The notes under the pieces are model-generated. The model was not told the origin of the DNA. It saw nothing but the letters and a program-made list of their open reading frames with translations, and made no database searches. This document shows positions 13,405 to 27,400 of a DNA stretch of 64,000 bases, piece after piece. Source of the DNA: Trichoplax sp. H2 (Eukaryota; Placozoa; Uniplacotomia; Trichoplacea); assembly GCA_003344405.1 (NCBI GenBank), contig NOWV01000087.1:62001-126000 (forward strand), written 5' to 3'. A program made the position numbers and the translations under genes. Position 1 is the first letter of the stretch, and each line of letters begins with the position of its first letter.

Positions 13405-13640
13405 TCAAAATTGAAGTACAGTACATAACAGTATCTGTATGTATGCAATGGTTAGAAACAAATACTCTACTGTTCTGCAGTCAATACTGATTTCAGTGTA
13501 GACTGTCATTGTCACAATAACTTCTTCAACAGTATTGTAAACTTGGTCAAATCCAAAAGGAAATACACTACAGTACAATACAGTACGGTACAGTACTCTA
13601 CACTGTAGTGCATTCATAGCCAGCCAGTGGACTGTGGAAT
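13405..13640. promoter_or_regulatory. GTACT-repeat cluster upstream of integrin B 5-prime exon
   Basis: Repeated GTACAGTAC-type motifs occur between about 13415 and 13600, followed directly by the G+C-richer segment that ends in a strong splice donor. The arrangement matches the clusters found just upstream of the other gene starts. Promoter function is inferred. Confidence 0.4.
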
Positions 13641-13872
13641 AGCATGACCAGGGGCCGGCGAGTGACTCTCTCTTATCGAAGCGTTTCAATTCGAACGTAC
13701 AGCAGCTTCACCATACGCCAGTGAGGTCGTACAACAGTGCTGTAGGTGAAATGCTCCCAGTGGAACGGTACTAGACTGCACGTCAAGATTGAAGCCAGTC
13801 GGTCGGCAACAACGCTCTCGTCAGCATACTACCTCGGAAAAGTTGCCACTAGCAAAGACGATTTCAAAGTGG
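13640..13872 (+). other. Putative non-coding 5-prime exon of integrin B
   Basis: A G+C-richer segment without a long open frame ends at a strong donor, GGGTAAGTAA, with the exon ending at 13872. The next suitable acceptor is the TTTAG shortly before the integrin B ATG at 16803, which would give a first intron of about 2.9 kb. The left border is a guess. A transcript would be needed to confirm it. Confidence 0.35.
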
Positions 13873-16780
13873 GTAAGTAATAAGAAGTATCTCGATTAAT
13901 GGATATTGACAATGAAACTATCATTTAGCTTGTGGGTAAATCTCTTTTGGCCGTTATGAAAGCTGCACTTGGCTATGACTGCTAGTTCTCGACTTTGTCA
14001 ATTGTTTGCTTTACGGTATTGTGCTCCAATGGGCACCAGGAACTTTTTATCATGGTCGGCTGCTACAGGCTACTACTTGTACAAAATTACGCTCAGTAAC
14101 TTGATTGGCAATGCTATCCATGATTTTATTCACTCCAATCTTACATAAAATGAGAAATGGATATCATGATTAGCTTTATCCAGGATAATTCCTTATCCTA
14201 TCCTTGACTATGTCGTCCATGTCTGACTGTCTTTATACGGTAATGCATATCAATAGGAGTCGCCAGCAGTGAGACGAGACGTCAATGTTATTCTACTTAT
14301 TGTAGGCCAATAACGAGGTTGGGGTTAGAATGAGACGAGGATATCGATAGGATGTTCTTCCCCATCTCCTTACCATAGCAGCCATACACAAGTCACCGCG
14401 AAATGAGTCTAAATTTACTCTTCATAATCGACATCGGTTTAGCCTCGTGTTTTTTATCGTCTCAATCAATCGAGCACGAACCTATTTTCATGCTCAATTC
14501 TATACCTTGACCGCTATGCAATGAGAAAGGAATTGTCATGGCGGGCTTATTGACATCAATGTAACTTATTTTAGCATGCTGTACTATTTTTTTCCTCATC
14601 ACATGGTTGTACTTCGTACAAAAGTTTCTAGCGATCAAATTTTCTACATGGATCGCGCTGGTTTAAGCGTAAAACGTTGCGAAAGTGTAGACGAACATAG
14701 TATTGTACTGTATTTTACACTTATAGCATGAGGTACAACTTTTTGGTAGCATGAATATACAGTACACTTGCCTTAGGTATGACCATAGAAAAGCAAGAGG
14801 CAAGAATAGATGCGATCATCGATACGTTTCATTTTACACCAATAAGATACTTTATTAAAGGAAATAGTAGAAATAGAGACGTACATCAAGTATAGGATTA
14901 AAATATTTTGAAGTAATCTTTCCAATATACAGCACGCTATGACCGTCATCCATTACAGTATATTAGAGTCTATAGCTACCATAGATCAATCAATGCCGAA
15001 TGGGTCGATAATGTTAAATGATATATCTGTCGATTACTTCATCGTCATGATTTGCAATGCCGGTTGTGGAAAATAACTTCAAAATTATTCTTCACCAGCA
15101 GCTAAGGTAGTTCAACAATGTCCAAAATACTTTTTTTTACTCAAATAAATTGTAGTGTTCGTTCGCTAGTGTAGTGATGATCGGATTTGCGGTAAAACCG
15201 GTGCTCTGCAGTAAAGACACTTAGAATGGTCTCTAGTCTGCACAATTCACTACAATATACAGTATTTCTCGATCAAGCAAGTCCTACTATTAGTAGATAG
15301 ATCGTAATTCTTTCAACCCATTTTTTTTAATAATTGGCAATCATCTATGGCAGATTACGGTTGCAAAACAAACCGTGACTTTTATTAAAATATGGTATTT
15401 TAGTTATAACTAGTTATTATTGAATATTTTCAATACTATGATATAGCAGCGTTTTTTAATTATATATTAGTGTTCGTAACATAATATTGACAAAGTTTGG
15501 AAGATACGGTCCAACACTGGATTGTTACTAAGAATAATTTACATGGAGATTATCAAACAACGCCTTATAGCTTGCATACTTAAACAGTAATGGATTATTT
15601 TTTTAATAAGGGAGGGGGTAAAAAATTGTTTTGCATTATGGCTATCTCCCAAGTAATTTCGTCGTTCGTAATGACTTCTGGCCAGCCTTCGCGTTTAAAA
15701 TTGCGCTTATTTACGTTAATGGAGCCGATGGATAGTCTTACGTTCTGAATAGAATTGAACGATCAACTGAACGTGTGCGGTTCAATTGATTATTTATTTA
15801 CAGTAAAACAGCGTGATGATTCTTTCACTGCCCTTTAATAATCGTCTGTAATATGTAAGAAATCGAACATTTTTTGCTTCAATATCCTTTCATTAAAATT
15901 TGATTCATGAAATTGATACCTTTCAGCGGAAATAACACGACAATCACAGTATTAAGCTAGTCGATCAGTGTACAGAATTCTTCACATTTATACTATTGCT
16001 AAATAGCACTGTACCTTAAAGTATAGTCTGTCAATAAATTATAAGGTGCTAGTTTGGATGCTGCGTTTTATATGCTCAATTTTACCATGATTGCTGGCTA
16101 TACGGTAGAATGGCAGTAGATCCCTAAAAAATGTAAAGTATCGTTATAAAATTAGTTGATGACAAAAGAGTCATGATGTTAATGGGTTCCTATGGAACGT
16201 CCATTAATACGTTGGGCTAATCGTCTATAGAATATATTAGGTTTCCGTTTAAGAAATATTACGTTAAAGTTCCAGCCATTATATGATGAACCAATTCCTG
16301 TCGTTACGATGTAGAGTTGACTACGTCATAATAAATCACATTCAAATAGTACTGTAATTATACTTACTGTAGTATTATAGCTTGTGAATAATGAATTTGT
16401 TCCAACACATAAATTGTTCTATACCAGCCAGTGTTAAATGATTTACCTTACTGCTGTTTATACGCCTCGCAGCTGTCCGCAATACAGGAACAGTAAAAAT
16501 TTTTTTATTATCTCGCGTACAATAGCCTTGACTTTTCAACTACGTAGTCGTTATTATTCCTGCTGGTGAAATTAGATGTCTTGCGAGATAGTAGACTACC
16601 ACAAATTACTTTCTAGAACAAAGATCCTAATGAACCAATATTAAACTCCTAAATTTTAAAAAATATTGATGTAAAGGTTAAATAAAATTCTTACATTTTC
16701 AATCTTAATTTGCTTGTACTGAGATAACTTAATGCCAACTGAATATAACATCATTGTTATTAATTTAGATCCTTGACGTG
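13873..16780. other. Probable first intron of integrin B
   Basis: About 2.9 kb of AT-rich DNA with no convincing exon, RNA gene or repeat array. It contains scattered single TACAGTA motifs only. Confidence 0.35.
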
Positions 16781-16802
16781 GGTATTGCCCTATCCAAATA
16801 AA

Positions 16803-19800
16803 ATGGTTTCCGCCAAATATAGTTTAGGCTATTTTCTATTACTAACCTGCATCGGTTTAACTTTATGCCAAGGTAATGATAAATTTAGATTAGTACATGG
16901 GATAATATTGGAAATGTTCACCTGTAATTTAATAGGTTAAAAAATAGCAATAGTGATATTTTAAAATCTAATTTTGCGAAAAATATGGCTACGGCCATAT
17001 AGCACTTAATCTAATTAACGGTAAAATCACCTTATCTTGTTAGAGATAGAGAAGTAAATAAAAATGTGTAAGTAATTCACTATTGGTTTTCCTCTTCTGT
17101 CAGAACAATAATTCTAATTTCGAATGTTAAGCAAACTTTATATCTGTATACTCGTACTCGTATTGTTAATTGACTTGTTGGTACTATAAGAGCACACAAT
17201 CAGTTAATTAATTATGCTACACTTATTTTTGCTAGTAATCACAGTATGTATAGTCTGTATTAGTAGATTATGTAACTTTAAAATGTTTGTAAACTTTCAA
17301 TATTGATCTGTTTTAGTTGACCGTTGCAATAGTTATTCGGATTCTTGCGCATCTTGTATGAATTCTGATCCAACTTGTGCATGGTGTGCTGATGAGGTAA
17401 CGTATCGTGAAAAACTATTAAATGAATTACGATATCAGACCCTTAAGATACTGTCCATATGTTTGGAAGAAAATTGAGTACTAATTTCACTGATATTAGA
17501 ACCTAAAATTCAGTACAGTTTCTTAGCCGTCAATGTCGATCCTTAGTCTGTCGTATGTCACACATAGGATTATTTAATAAAATTATATTGTACGCTCACT
17601 GCAGCAACTTTGGTTAGAATACGGGGCGCATAGTATATGATGTTAATTGTGCAATTTTTGCCTTTAGCTAGCATTCAAAGTAACCCCCGATATTGTAGTA
17701 TATTTCTTAGATATGGATCTTGAGTAATGCACTACAAGATAAATATATTATTTAACCACGTTTTTACGTGGCATTCAATGGTCTTGTAATTTTATTTAAT
17801 TTTCTCAAGCATAATCGTCATTGACTTACTATTTAGAATTATAGGGGATCTTCGCGCTGTCGTTTATTAAAGAATATGCAGCCTTCGTGCTCTAACATTG
17901 TACAACACATTTCTAAAGCGTCTATTTCTTCGGTAAATCCTTAGTATAAGCTACAGAAGGATTAGATCTACACAGATATTTAATTTATGCATAGTTACAA
18001 ATTTGATGGCATTAAATTTCAACTCGTTATCGCTAACAAATAGAGGCCAACTCTAAATGAAAATATTCAAGTTGCGCCTTCTGTCGTAGATCTTGATCTA
18101 CGTGTCGGTAAGTTTAAACCCTGATTATCGTCATTAATAAATGTATTCGAAATATTTCCTAAAATAGTAGCTTGCAACTTAATTGATAGAATTTTGTTGA
18201 TTTTGTAAGCATCATACTTGCTACTATAGCGCCTCACTATCATGCAATAATTTTTTCCTGGAATAGTACTTCTATCACAAAGAGCCTACAACTTCAAAAC
18301 GAGTCGTAGGCAATAAATAAATTACTGTTGCATTTTGTAGGTCAACCCGCAAAGTTTTCCATTGAAGTGCAACCTGCTGCTAATTATCCTGTCGATTTAT
18401 ATTATTTGATGGACGTATCCTTCTCCATGAGAGATGATTTGGATATCATGAAAGGCACAATAAACACTATTGGTAAGTCAGTTACTAAATACATTGTTTA
18501 CTTGGTTAGCGCTGGCTTCTTACAGAAGATTTTAGTAAGATAAAAGGTATTGACTGAATTTCCTCTTTATTCTTTTACATAGTAAATGAAATGAGAACCT
18601 TGTCGAATCGTAGTAGCTTTGGTTTTGGAACATTTGTTGATAAGCCGATTGCACCGTTCATGGATCCTTCACGTTATAGGTACAACAGCAAGTTTAAATT
18701 ATTATTTATTGGCTAGGCTTAGAGGATGGACTGATGATCAATGCCTTAACATACACGAACTTAGCAGTATATAATGCTTTGCTCCTTTAAATTTGCCGAT
18801 TACATAACAATATTATTACTTTCTAATAAATAGACGCCAAGTACCCTGTACAGGATTTCCAGATTTTGATCCTTTGAAAATGGTGTGTGATCCAACTTAC
18901 GGCTTTGTCAATGCAATGCCAGTTACCGATGATGTTAATAAATTTAAGGTAAGCATAACTAAAAGCTCTAGTTTTTCAGAATTCTGGAAATCCTTACAAT
19001 GCTACTAGTCTTAATGTCTTATAAATATTCTATTCGTTTACACCAGAATCGTCTTGCCGTTCAGAATATATCATCTAATTTAGATAGTCCGGAAGGAGGG
19101 TTAGATGCCCTGTTGCAAGTTGCAGTCTGCACTGAGGTATCTTTTATACGATCGTGATCAGTAGTAAACAAACACCCATATAAATATCTTCGAAATATAT
19201 TGCTATTTTTAATATTTGTATTTCTTTCTGTAGAGGATTGGATGGCGTAGTGGTGCAAGGCACGTTGTTATTTATGCTAGCGACTCTAATTATCATTATT
19301 CTGGTGATGGAAAGGTATGTATTGTGACTTGTTTACTTCTTAAGCTGTTATTACAAGAATGTATCTTTAGTTACCTTAGATTGACTAAACTGACCGTCTT
19401 TAATGATTCTAATTCGTAGCTGGCAGGAATCACTAAACCCAATGACGGTCAATGTCGTGTAAGCTCAGAAGGCTTATTTGATGGAATCGAAATGGTAATT
19501 ATAAAGTTTTAGCTTTTATGAACATAGGTCTACTCATTAATTAATGAAAATTATGTTCGTACAATGCAGGACTATCCATCACTACGGCAGCTAAGAGATA
19601 AGTTGGAACAGTTTCAGATTTTGCCGGTGTTTGCCGTTACCAAGCGGACTTTTGGAGAATATGTGGTGAGGATTATTAAATGTATTATTCATTTGTAAGG
19701 GCCCTGAAAAGAGAAAGAACCTTGCGCGAACTTCAACTTCAAATACTGTAATATGTGATACGATTTGAATGATTTATGACAGAAACTACAAAATACCCTT

Positions 19801-22471
19801 GTCGGAATTGGTTCACTATTAGGGGAATTATCGTCAAATTCGAGTAACATTATAGAAATTATCAAGAATAGTTATCAGGTAATGTTTCATTAGCGCCTGT
19901 TCATTTAGAATTAATTTTGTACCTGGTACTTAATTATTTATGTTTTACACCCATATTAGACATTAGTCTCTACAGTGCAATTATTTAGCACAAGTACCAA
20001 CGACTTAAATGTTGCTTACGATGCAATATGCGATAGGTAAGATTAAAAATGAAAGGTTGTTAAATTAAAATGCCTCTTCCGGAACTATCTTACTGTAATT
20101 GATTTACTATATTTGTATTAGCAATGATGTAAGAAAAGGGTCAAATACCTGCACTAATGTTGGCCTTGGCAAAAAGGTTAGAAGAGATCATCTTGTCTGC
20201 ATGGGATCTTTAGATGCGGCCTCTTGTTTCCTCTTGCATTCTAAATACTAGTTATTGCTTTAATAGGTTACATTTAATGTTTCCGTTACTGCAACGCGAT
20301 GTCCCCGTCCTGGCATCACACAAGAAGAGTAAGTTCTCCTATTCCTTTTTTTTTGATTTTAACTCAATAAGGATCCTTACGTTTATTTTTCATTTGAACG
20401 TATATTAGATTTAAAATTCGTGTCCTAGGATTTGGTGAAGTCACTGTTAGGGCGAAGTATGTTTGTGAATGTGGTTGCGCTCTAGGACAAGCAGCAGTAA
20501 GTCAACATATAAGTCTATAAACTTTATATTCACAATATTCACAAACTTAATAAACCTATTCAAAGGTACCAAATAGTCCAAGATGTACAATGGGAAATGG
20601 TACTTACGCTTGTGGAGTTTGTGTCTGCAACCCAGGAAGGTTAGATAAACTGGCTTTGACTGTACACGTATGTGTATCTAGGAGGTCGCTATTAACTTTA
20701 ACGATTACGAAATTATAGATTTGGAAATCTGTGCCAATGTGACTCAGAAGCTGCCTTCTCTGATACATCTGGTTGTAAAGTGTACGTTTAATAGATTTCG
20801 TTATAATTCTACACTATACTAGATGTGCTGTCTGATTGAGATCCAATTCTTTTATGGAATTATAGAAACAGTACCGCTATTCTATGCAGCAATCGAGGAG
20901 ATTGTCAATGCGGCAGTTGCTACTGTAGACAACCACAGGTACTATATTTGTACAGTGCTACTTCTGCTTAATGACTTATTTTAGGACCAGGATATAATAG
21001 AGTTCTATTATTTCATAGAATGGAATTGGTCGAGTATATGGAAAGTTTTGCGAATGTGATGATTTTAGTTGTCCCCGCGGAGTAAATGGTTTAATTTGCT
21101 CTGGTAAAAAATTTTTATTTTTTATTATTTTTACGTAACTGGGGTTGTATATTTATTGAATTATTCTACCCAATTAGGCAATGGGCAATGCTCATGTTCT
21201 GGTTGCCAGTGTAACCCCGGCTGGTCTCAATTAGACTGTAGTTGTCCAACCTCTACAGCCTCCTGCATTTCATCGATATCAAATGTGAATGTCGTAAATT
21301 AGTCTAGTACCGTTATGCATCGTGTAATATTAGTATTTAATTCTTTAGGAATTGTGTAATGGTCAAGGTACTTGCGAATGTGGAAGATGCAACTGTAATT
21401 CATCGATTTATACAGGAAGGGCATGTGATTATTGTCCGGTAGGTCTAAAAATTCCTAGATAAAAATGTAGTGTTTCTTAGAAAAGGTTGCTAAATGATAG
21501 CTAATATAACTGTTCTGTGATAGACTTGTCCCGGCATTTGTTCAGCGAACAAAGAATGTGTTGAATGTAAAGTCTTTGCGTCTGGCCAGTACAGCCCTGC
21601 GGAATGCTCCGCAAAATGTAGCAATGTTATTATAACAACTGTTAATACTTTAAACGGTAATAGTTAAATTTCGTTTACGTATTGACAGTAAATATAACGC
21701 AGACTAAACTCATATACGTCTACGTGTATTATAGTAATTCAAGGTCAGGAACGTTGTGTCATTCCGCGCACGAATAGTTCATGTCAGATGATGTATGTGC
21801 ATTCTTTGCTGGAAAATGGAACGTTGTTACTCGTTGTTCAAGAAAATGAAGGTAATTTTTTGTCAGACTTCATAGTTTCTACCTTCGCTTTAGGGTACCT
21901 ACAAAATATACAGTTCTACTCGTAGTCTGAATCTTAGAAGGCTGATTTTAGGCTATCCTTAGTTGGCTTACTTAAGTTTGCTTATCAAAATATTCATCTT
22001 TCTATCTTACTATATTCTTTTGGTGATTATTTAGTATGCCCTCAGCCACCAAATATAGCGGCCATTGTAGCAGGAACTGTTGGGGGTGTAATTGGTGCTG
22101 GTCTACTAATTTTATTAATTTGGAAGATTATGATGATGTTAAAGGTCTTTTATTATTGATCTATTTTTATACAATTATTAAGCTAATAGTTGAATTTATC
22201 GCCAAATAAATGGCAAACATGCACATACTTTAACTTAGATGCAATGCTTACTTTACAGGAACGTAAAGAATTTAATGAATTTGAATCGCAAAGAAAGAAA
22301 GAAAAATGGAATGCTGTAAGAATGATGAAATTAATGTTTAGATTTTTTACGTGTCGTACTTAAATCTGTATACAGTCTAATGGTAGCCTTGATTTAAATC
22401 AGAACGAAAACCCACTTTATGAACCTGCAACAAGAAAATACGAAAATCCGATGTATTCCCGTAGAGTATAA
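16803..22471 (+). CDS. Integrin beta subunit B
   Basis: Adhesion receptor chain of the integrin beta family. I read 27 exons, all phase-consistent, giving 788 residues: 16803-16872, 17317-17401, 17845-17932, 18044-18107, 18341-18472, 18583-18679, 18834-18948, 19047-19136, 19234-19314, 19420-19494, 19570-19665, 19783-19878, 19960-20036, 20122-20176, 20267-20328, 20409-20496, 20566-20639, 20719-20781, 20866-20938, 21019-21103, 21178-21284, 21349-21438, 21524-21656, 21744-21851, 22035-22144, 22259-22315, 22376-22471. Signal peptide 1-23; PSI domain with [16 protein letters not shown]; beta-I domain with MIDAS DVSFS near residue 127 followed by an intact [18 protein letters not shown] loop; EGF-like cysteine repeats at about 449-650; a glycine-containing membrane helix near 709-732; and a tail with [13 protein letters not shown] and NPMY, the sites that bind talin and kindlin in known integrins. 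Length matches the family. It is a divergent neighbour of integrin A with matching exon structure in many places, suggesting an old local duplication. Confidence 0.95.
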
Positions 22472-24418
22472 TGAAAGCTATTACGCCATTATTTATTATC
22501 CTTGGAGCATGATTATCAATTTTTTATTCATATCCGATTAATACTAAGGTTATAACCTGCAAGAAAGTTGTATACTCAGACATCTGCTTGAATGATTTAA
22601 ATAATGTTAAAAAATTGTACGATTTGCTCAACATAATTAATGGATATTCCGATATACATGCTCAGCTTGATGGTTTAAATTTAGTTTTGGAGCTTATGTT
22701 TCTTACCTGCTATGTTTTTAATGCGAATTGCATTATATTTGTATTCCCATGTAATGGTAACATTAGGTAATTGTCGTCATTGGCTATATAATTTGACTGG
22801 ATTAACACAATTGTTATCCCTAAATGTCCATTATATAATTGCAATATAAGCAATGATTATATGTTTCTGCAATATGTATTCAGTTGCTTATATAATGGCC
22901 GATCATGAAATATTTACTGACAAATCGTAAGGTTTTTACTATTTGGCATTGCTGCCTGTACAGCATTTATATATACTTTCCGTTTTGTTATTCATCACTA
23001 CTTATTCAGTATGATATTGGAATTTACATTGAGAAATAATTAATCAGCAGCGACTATTTGAAGATAACTGCGGAAATAACGTAACCAAAAATATTCAAGT
23101 AAATCTAATTAATATCATTACCTTAAGTCTTCTCTTTCCTTGCTATAATTATGACAAGAAGCTAGCGCAAATTTCACGTAGAAGCAACAATTTACAATAA
23201 CGTGACCATAAACAGTAAAGTTGTTGTTACTGTATGATTTAAGGTAGATAGACCTACTACAGCCTCTTCTGTAGTAGTATCGTAGCGTTAGTCAGTCGGT
23301 TAATTATAGCAGTAGATAATGCTGAATGCTGTATAATTAATCAGAGCGTTATAGCGTTTTAGAGAGTACCGTACTTATACTAACTAAATATGTAACATAA
23401 CTTTGTTGCTACAGTAGATATACGGTTCCACACCAGATAGCTGGTCTTTTCGTAATTCGCTAAGAATTTATAGATACATGCATCGTTACACAACTAATAC
23501 AAGCAGAAAGGTAATATTGAGCGTTGCAGTTATACGTTATTCTACGAGCTATAGTTACTCTTATGCCAAGATCCAGAACGTATGAAAAATATGTCCTATA
23601 TGTTAAAAAAATGTAGTGTTTTGGGAAGAGTTCGAAAGCCTAGAGATGCTCAAAGGTTTTCCAAAGTTAAAGACGGTTCTGAAGTGTTGATAAGGTCATG
23701 ATTACCCAAAATTATTTGTGACCTGAAATCTCTAGTGCTGTGAAAAGGAACGAAGCAGTTATAGTTTGAAAAGAAAAGAAATAATTTTATTAAGCCTTGC
23801 ATATCATACAAACACAAACAAAATTGTACAGCTAGTGTCCATCGTAAAACATTTTTACAAAATAAAAGTTAGCTTAAACAAATAAAATTTCGTTTGAAAT
23901 CACCGTGATATAAATTCTACTGTAGACTCGTTAAGATTGAAACATAATATTTCAACACAATGCAAAATTTTAACTTTAATTTTTGAAAGTGTCAATAGCA
24001 TAGATTTCGATCAACCGTAAGCTACAATATTACTTTGATTTTCCACAGCCATTACAAATAACATTATTCATAGTTTCCCGCTCAAATTATGATGTTGATC
24101 GGTTCCTAAGCTTTCTAGCAAAATCCCAATAGAACTATGCAGTATACGTACATTAATTAACGATTAATTACTTGATAAAACTGTACAGTATAATTAAAGG
24201 TAGTATAAAAGCCCACAATGATTGATATAACAGTGGACACTGTATGATCAATGATGATTAACCATGATGTGAATATTTCATACCGATGAAGAATTTCTGG
24301 AAGCATGAGAGCGCTACATAAAAGCATCAAATAACTTCAATGCTATGCCCTTTATATAGACTGCATAAATAACCAATTTTTGTATTATGCAAAATAATCT
24401 ACTCTCTTAACATCTCCT
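22472..24418. other. Intergenic DNA between convergent genes
   Basis: About 1.9 kb separates the integrin B stop from the stop of the minus-strand coiled-coil gene. A 60-codon open frame at 22588 has no recognisable motif and probably belongs to the 3-prime untranslated region of integrin B. Nothing else was recognised. Confidence 0.5.
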
Positions 24419-27400
24419 CTACCAATGTCTTCCTTCAATTGAAGCATATTGCTTTGGGATAGCTGACATCTTATCAAAGGAACTACAGGTAGATTCAATT
24501 ATGAAAGTTTGTGAAATGAATATTTCTTTTATTGTTATTAACGCGCAATGACAATATTTGTACATACCTTTTAGCGGTCATTTCTTTAACTTTATATCGC
24601 ATAAGGGATGTTGCTCGTGCTGTATCCCTTAACTAATGAAAGAGATATAGACGTTAAATTTAATAGACTATAGTCCATTATCCAAGAGAAATATTTATAA
24701 CAGCAGTAGTGTAACCATCATAATAATGACTATGCCGCTATATGACATACTTTGCTTAAATTTTCTTCTTTGGCTGCAGCAATCTGCTGTCGTTTCCTAT
24801 CTTTGCTCATAGCTTGAGCGGTAGTATATCTTTGCTTAAGTTCTTCCTGCTTCTTAATCCTTTAAATAACGAAGAATTTATAGCCATATTATACTATTAT
24901 TTTAGATACACAGTAAGCGTTAAATGATTGAAACTTACTTCTTCATGTTTAATTTTTGACCGGCCTGACGAGCTTCCCTTTGCTCCTTCGCACGAAATCG
25001 TTTTTCCTCTTTAACTAACGCTGCAATCGTTTCTGCTTTTTCGAGTTTCTTCAATGGCAAATGAAATAGTTCATCACAAAACAAAGGCAATTTCAACATT
25101 AACCAACTAAATCATGATTACCAGATCCTCTTCTAGTTGTAGATGCTTCAGCCATTCGTCATGTTCTTCGGTCATCAACTTAGCAGTTTCTTGTTGCTTA
25201 CGAAATTGTTTTTGCATTTTCATGCTATTCGGATATTATAATTAATTCTTACATAAGTTATGCATCATTTTGTTAAGTTTACTAACTACTTCAAAATCTA
25301 AGATTATTTCACATTTTATTAACGAATTAAGCGGCTAATTTTATAAGTAATAATTATAATATAAGAGCGACTATGCAGTTTAGTTTCTGGCTAGCATACA
25401 TCTCAGCCCTCATTTCTTCAGCCTTAATTTGCTGCTGCCGCTTATAATTAGTATCAGCTCTTAAATGCTTTAATTCAATGGAATTTTGTAAATAATGTTG
25501 ATCTTCCCTATATATAAAAACGAAATGTCGCAATAAGTACCCACAGCGCTGCTAATGTGATATCACATTCAAATAATTTGTACAAGTTACTTCTAATAGC
25601 TGGTGCTTTCAAAACCTACCTTGTTTTCATCTCATTGTCATATTTCTTTTTGTCATGTTCTAGCTCACTTTTTAAATTATTTGCACCAATTCTCTACATG
25701 GCAATAGGAAGATTTAGTTATCGTCTTAATTAATTTAATTTAATGTTAGGGATTGTAGCGAATTGCTGTACATTACAGCTACTTTGATAACATATATTTA
25801 TTGTATCTTTTATTATAGATACGAAGAGTGATGATGACATAGCTCAAATTTGATATTATCATATGCTGATTAGATATCTTACAAGTTGATCTTCACGACT
25901 TCGGATTTGACGGTTAATTCTAGCATTTTCTTCAATTCGTAAATTTCTTAAATGATTTTGAATGGCTTTAGCGTTTCGATATTCTTCCTCTACCTTCAGA
26001 TTGTACTCCTACAATGTTATCATGAAATTACGGTGTTACACTGTTGATGACATAGAATTTAGTAATCCTACTAGGAAAGAAAGATTTCCTAACACCGTAA
26101 AGTTCAACGACACCCTAGAGGAATTTTAATCATATCTTAACCAGTACAATTGCTACATAATCAGATCAGGACAATCATGCAGTGTTATAGAAATCTACTG
26201 GTAAGTTTATATTACTAAATAATAATCACACTTTATAGTAACTAACGCAATTTAGGAAAGTAAATGTTATACGTATCTTTGTATGCCTTCAAGGTACGAT
26301 CTAAACGTAATAGGGGCATACAATACCTTATAGTTTTGAGTATCAACTAACATATTTTAGCAATTAACTTAATATATCGCGACTAACTTGATTCTTTTTT
26401 TTGGATTGATCTTGTAATATTTTCAGTTGAATTTGCTGTTCCTATTCATGTGTCAATTGTTTATTTTATTTGCAAATGAACGAAAGACAACCTTAACCTT
26501 ACGTGTGTAATTTACCAATAACTTTTGCTTAGCTGATGTAATAGCTGCCAATTTAGCATCCTTCTCTTGAATTTTTTCTATTTTGAATTTTCTTTGTACT
26601 TCATTCTCATAGTCAACTTTTGCTTTCTGTTGTTCCTACAACAAATATGTTCAGATCAGAAGCAGTACTTAAATATCAGCTGCTTACTGCGCTTACGAAC
26701 AAATTGACATCCAAATATAAAGCTGTTTAATAAACTGATTCAATATCTTACGTTCCCTATAGTTAATTATCTACCTGTGCTGCAAGTCTAGCACGATTTG
26801 ATTCTCTAATTTCCTCCTTTTTGCGATTTAAATTCATTGCCATTTTTTCATCTAAAGCCAGTCTTTGTTGTTCCCAATTTAAATTCGCAAGTCTTCTGAC
26901 TCTATCACTTTCTTCCTCCTCTCTATGTCTATTAAGCATTAATTCTATAATTTTCCGATCCTATTATTTAAAATTAAAATGTTAAGTATAAAGAGTATAA
27001 TAGATCATTTTCGAGGCTTAACATGTGAGAAATCTTAATGTACAAAAATCAAATAACATGCATCAATAGCTTATTATTCTTTGTTACTTTTTCAGGTACT
27101 CCAATGTTAATGCTTTCCAATTTCTTTTTACGGTTTTTGATCACTTTCGAATTTCTATTACGTGCAGGCTGTTTCTTTGATCTTAAAATAATTAACAACT
27201 ATATTACTTTAAACATCAGTTATATCGAAACTCGTATTTGGGTAGTTAAGTTACTCTGGATAGCTTGCTATACTACGTGTATGTTACAAGAAAACAGATA
27301 ATAACTTTGGTTTGCTGTGCTTCTTAACTATCATTTGCGGAACATCTTGCTCGGAATGTGGTAATGATTCTCTTCTAAATTCACTGACTATCCTTTCTAA

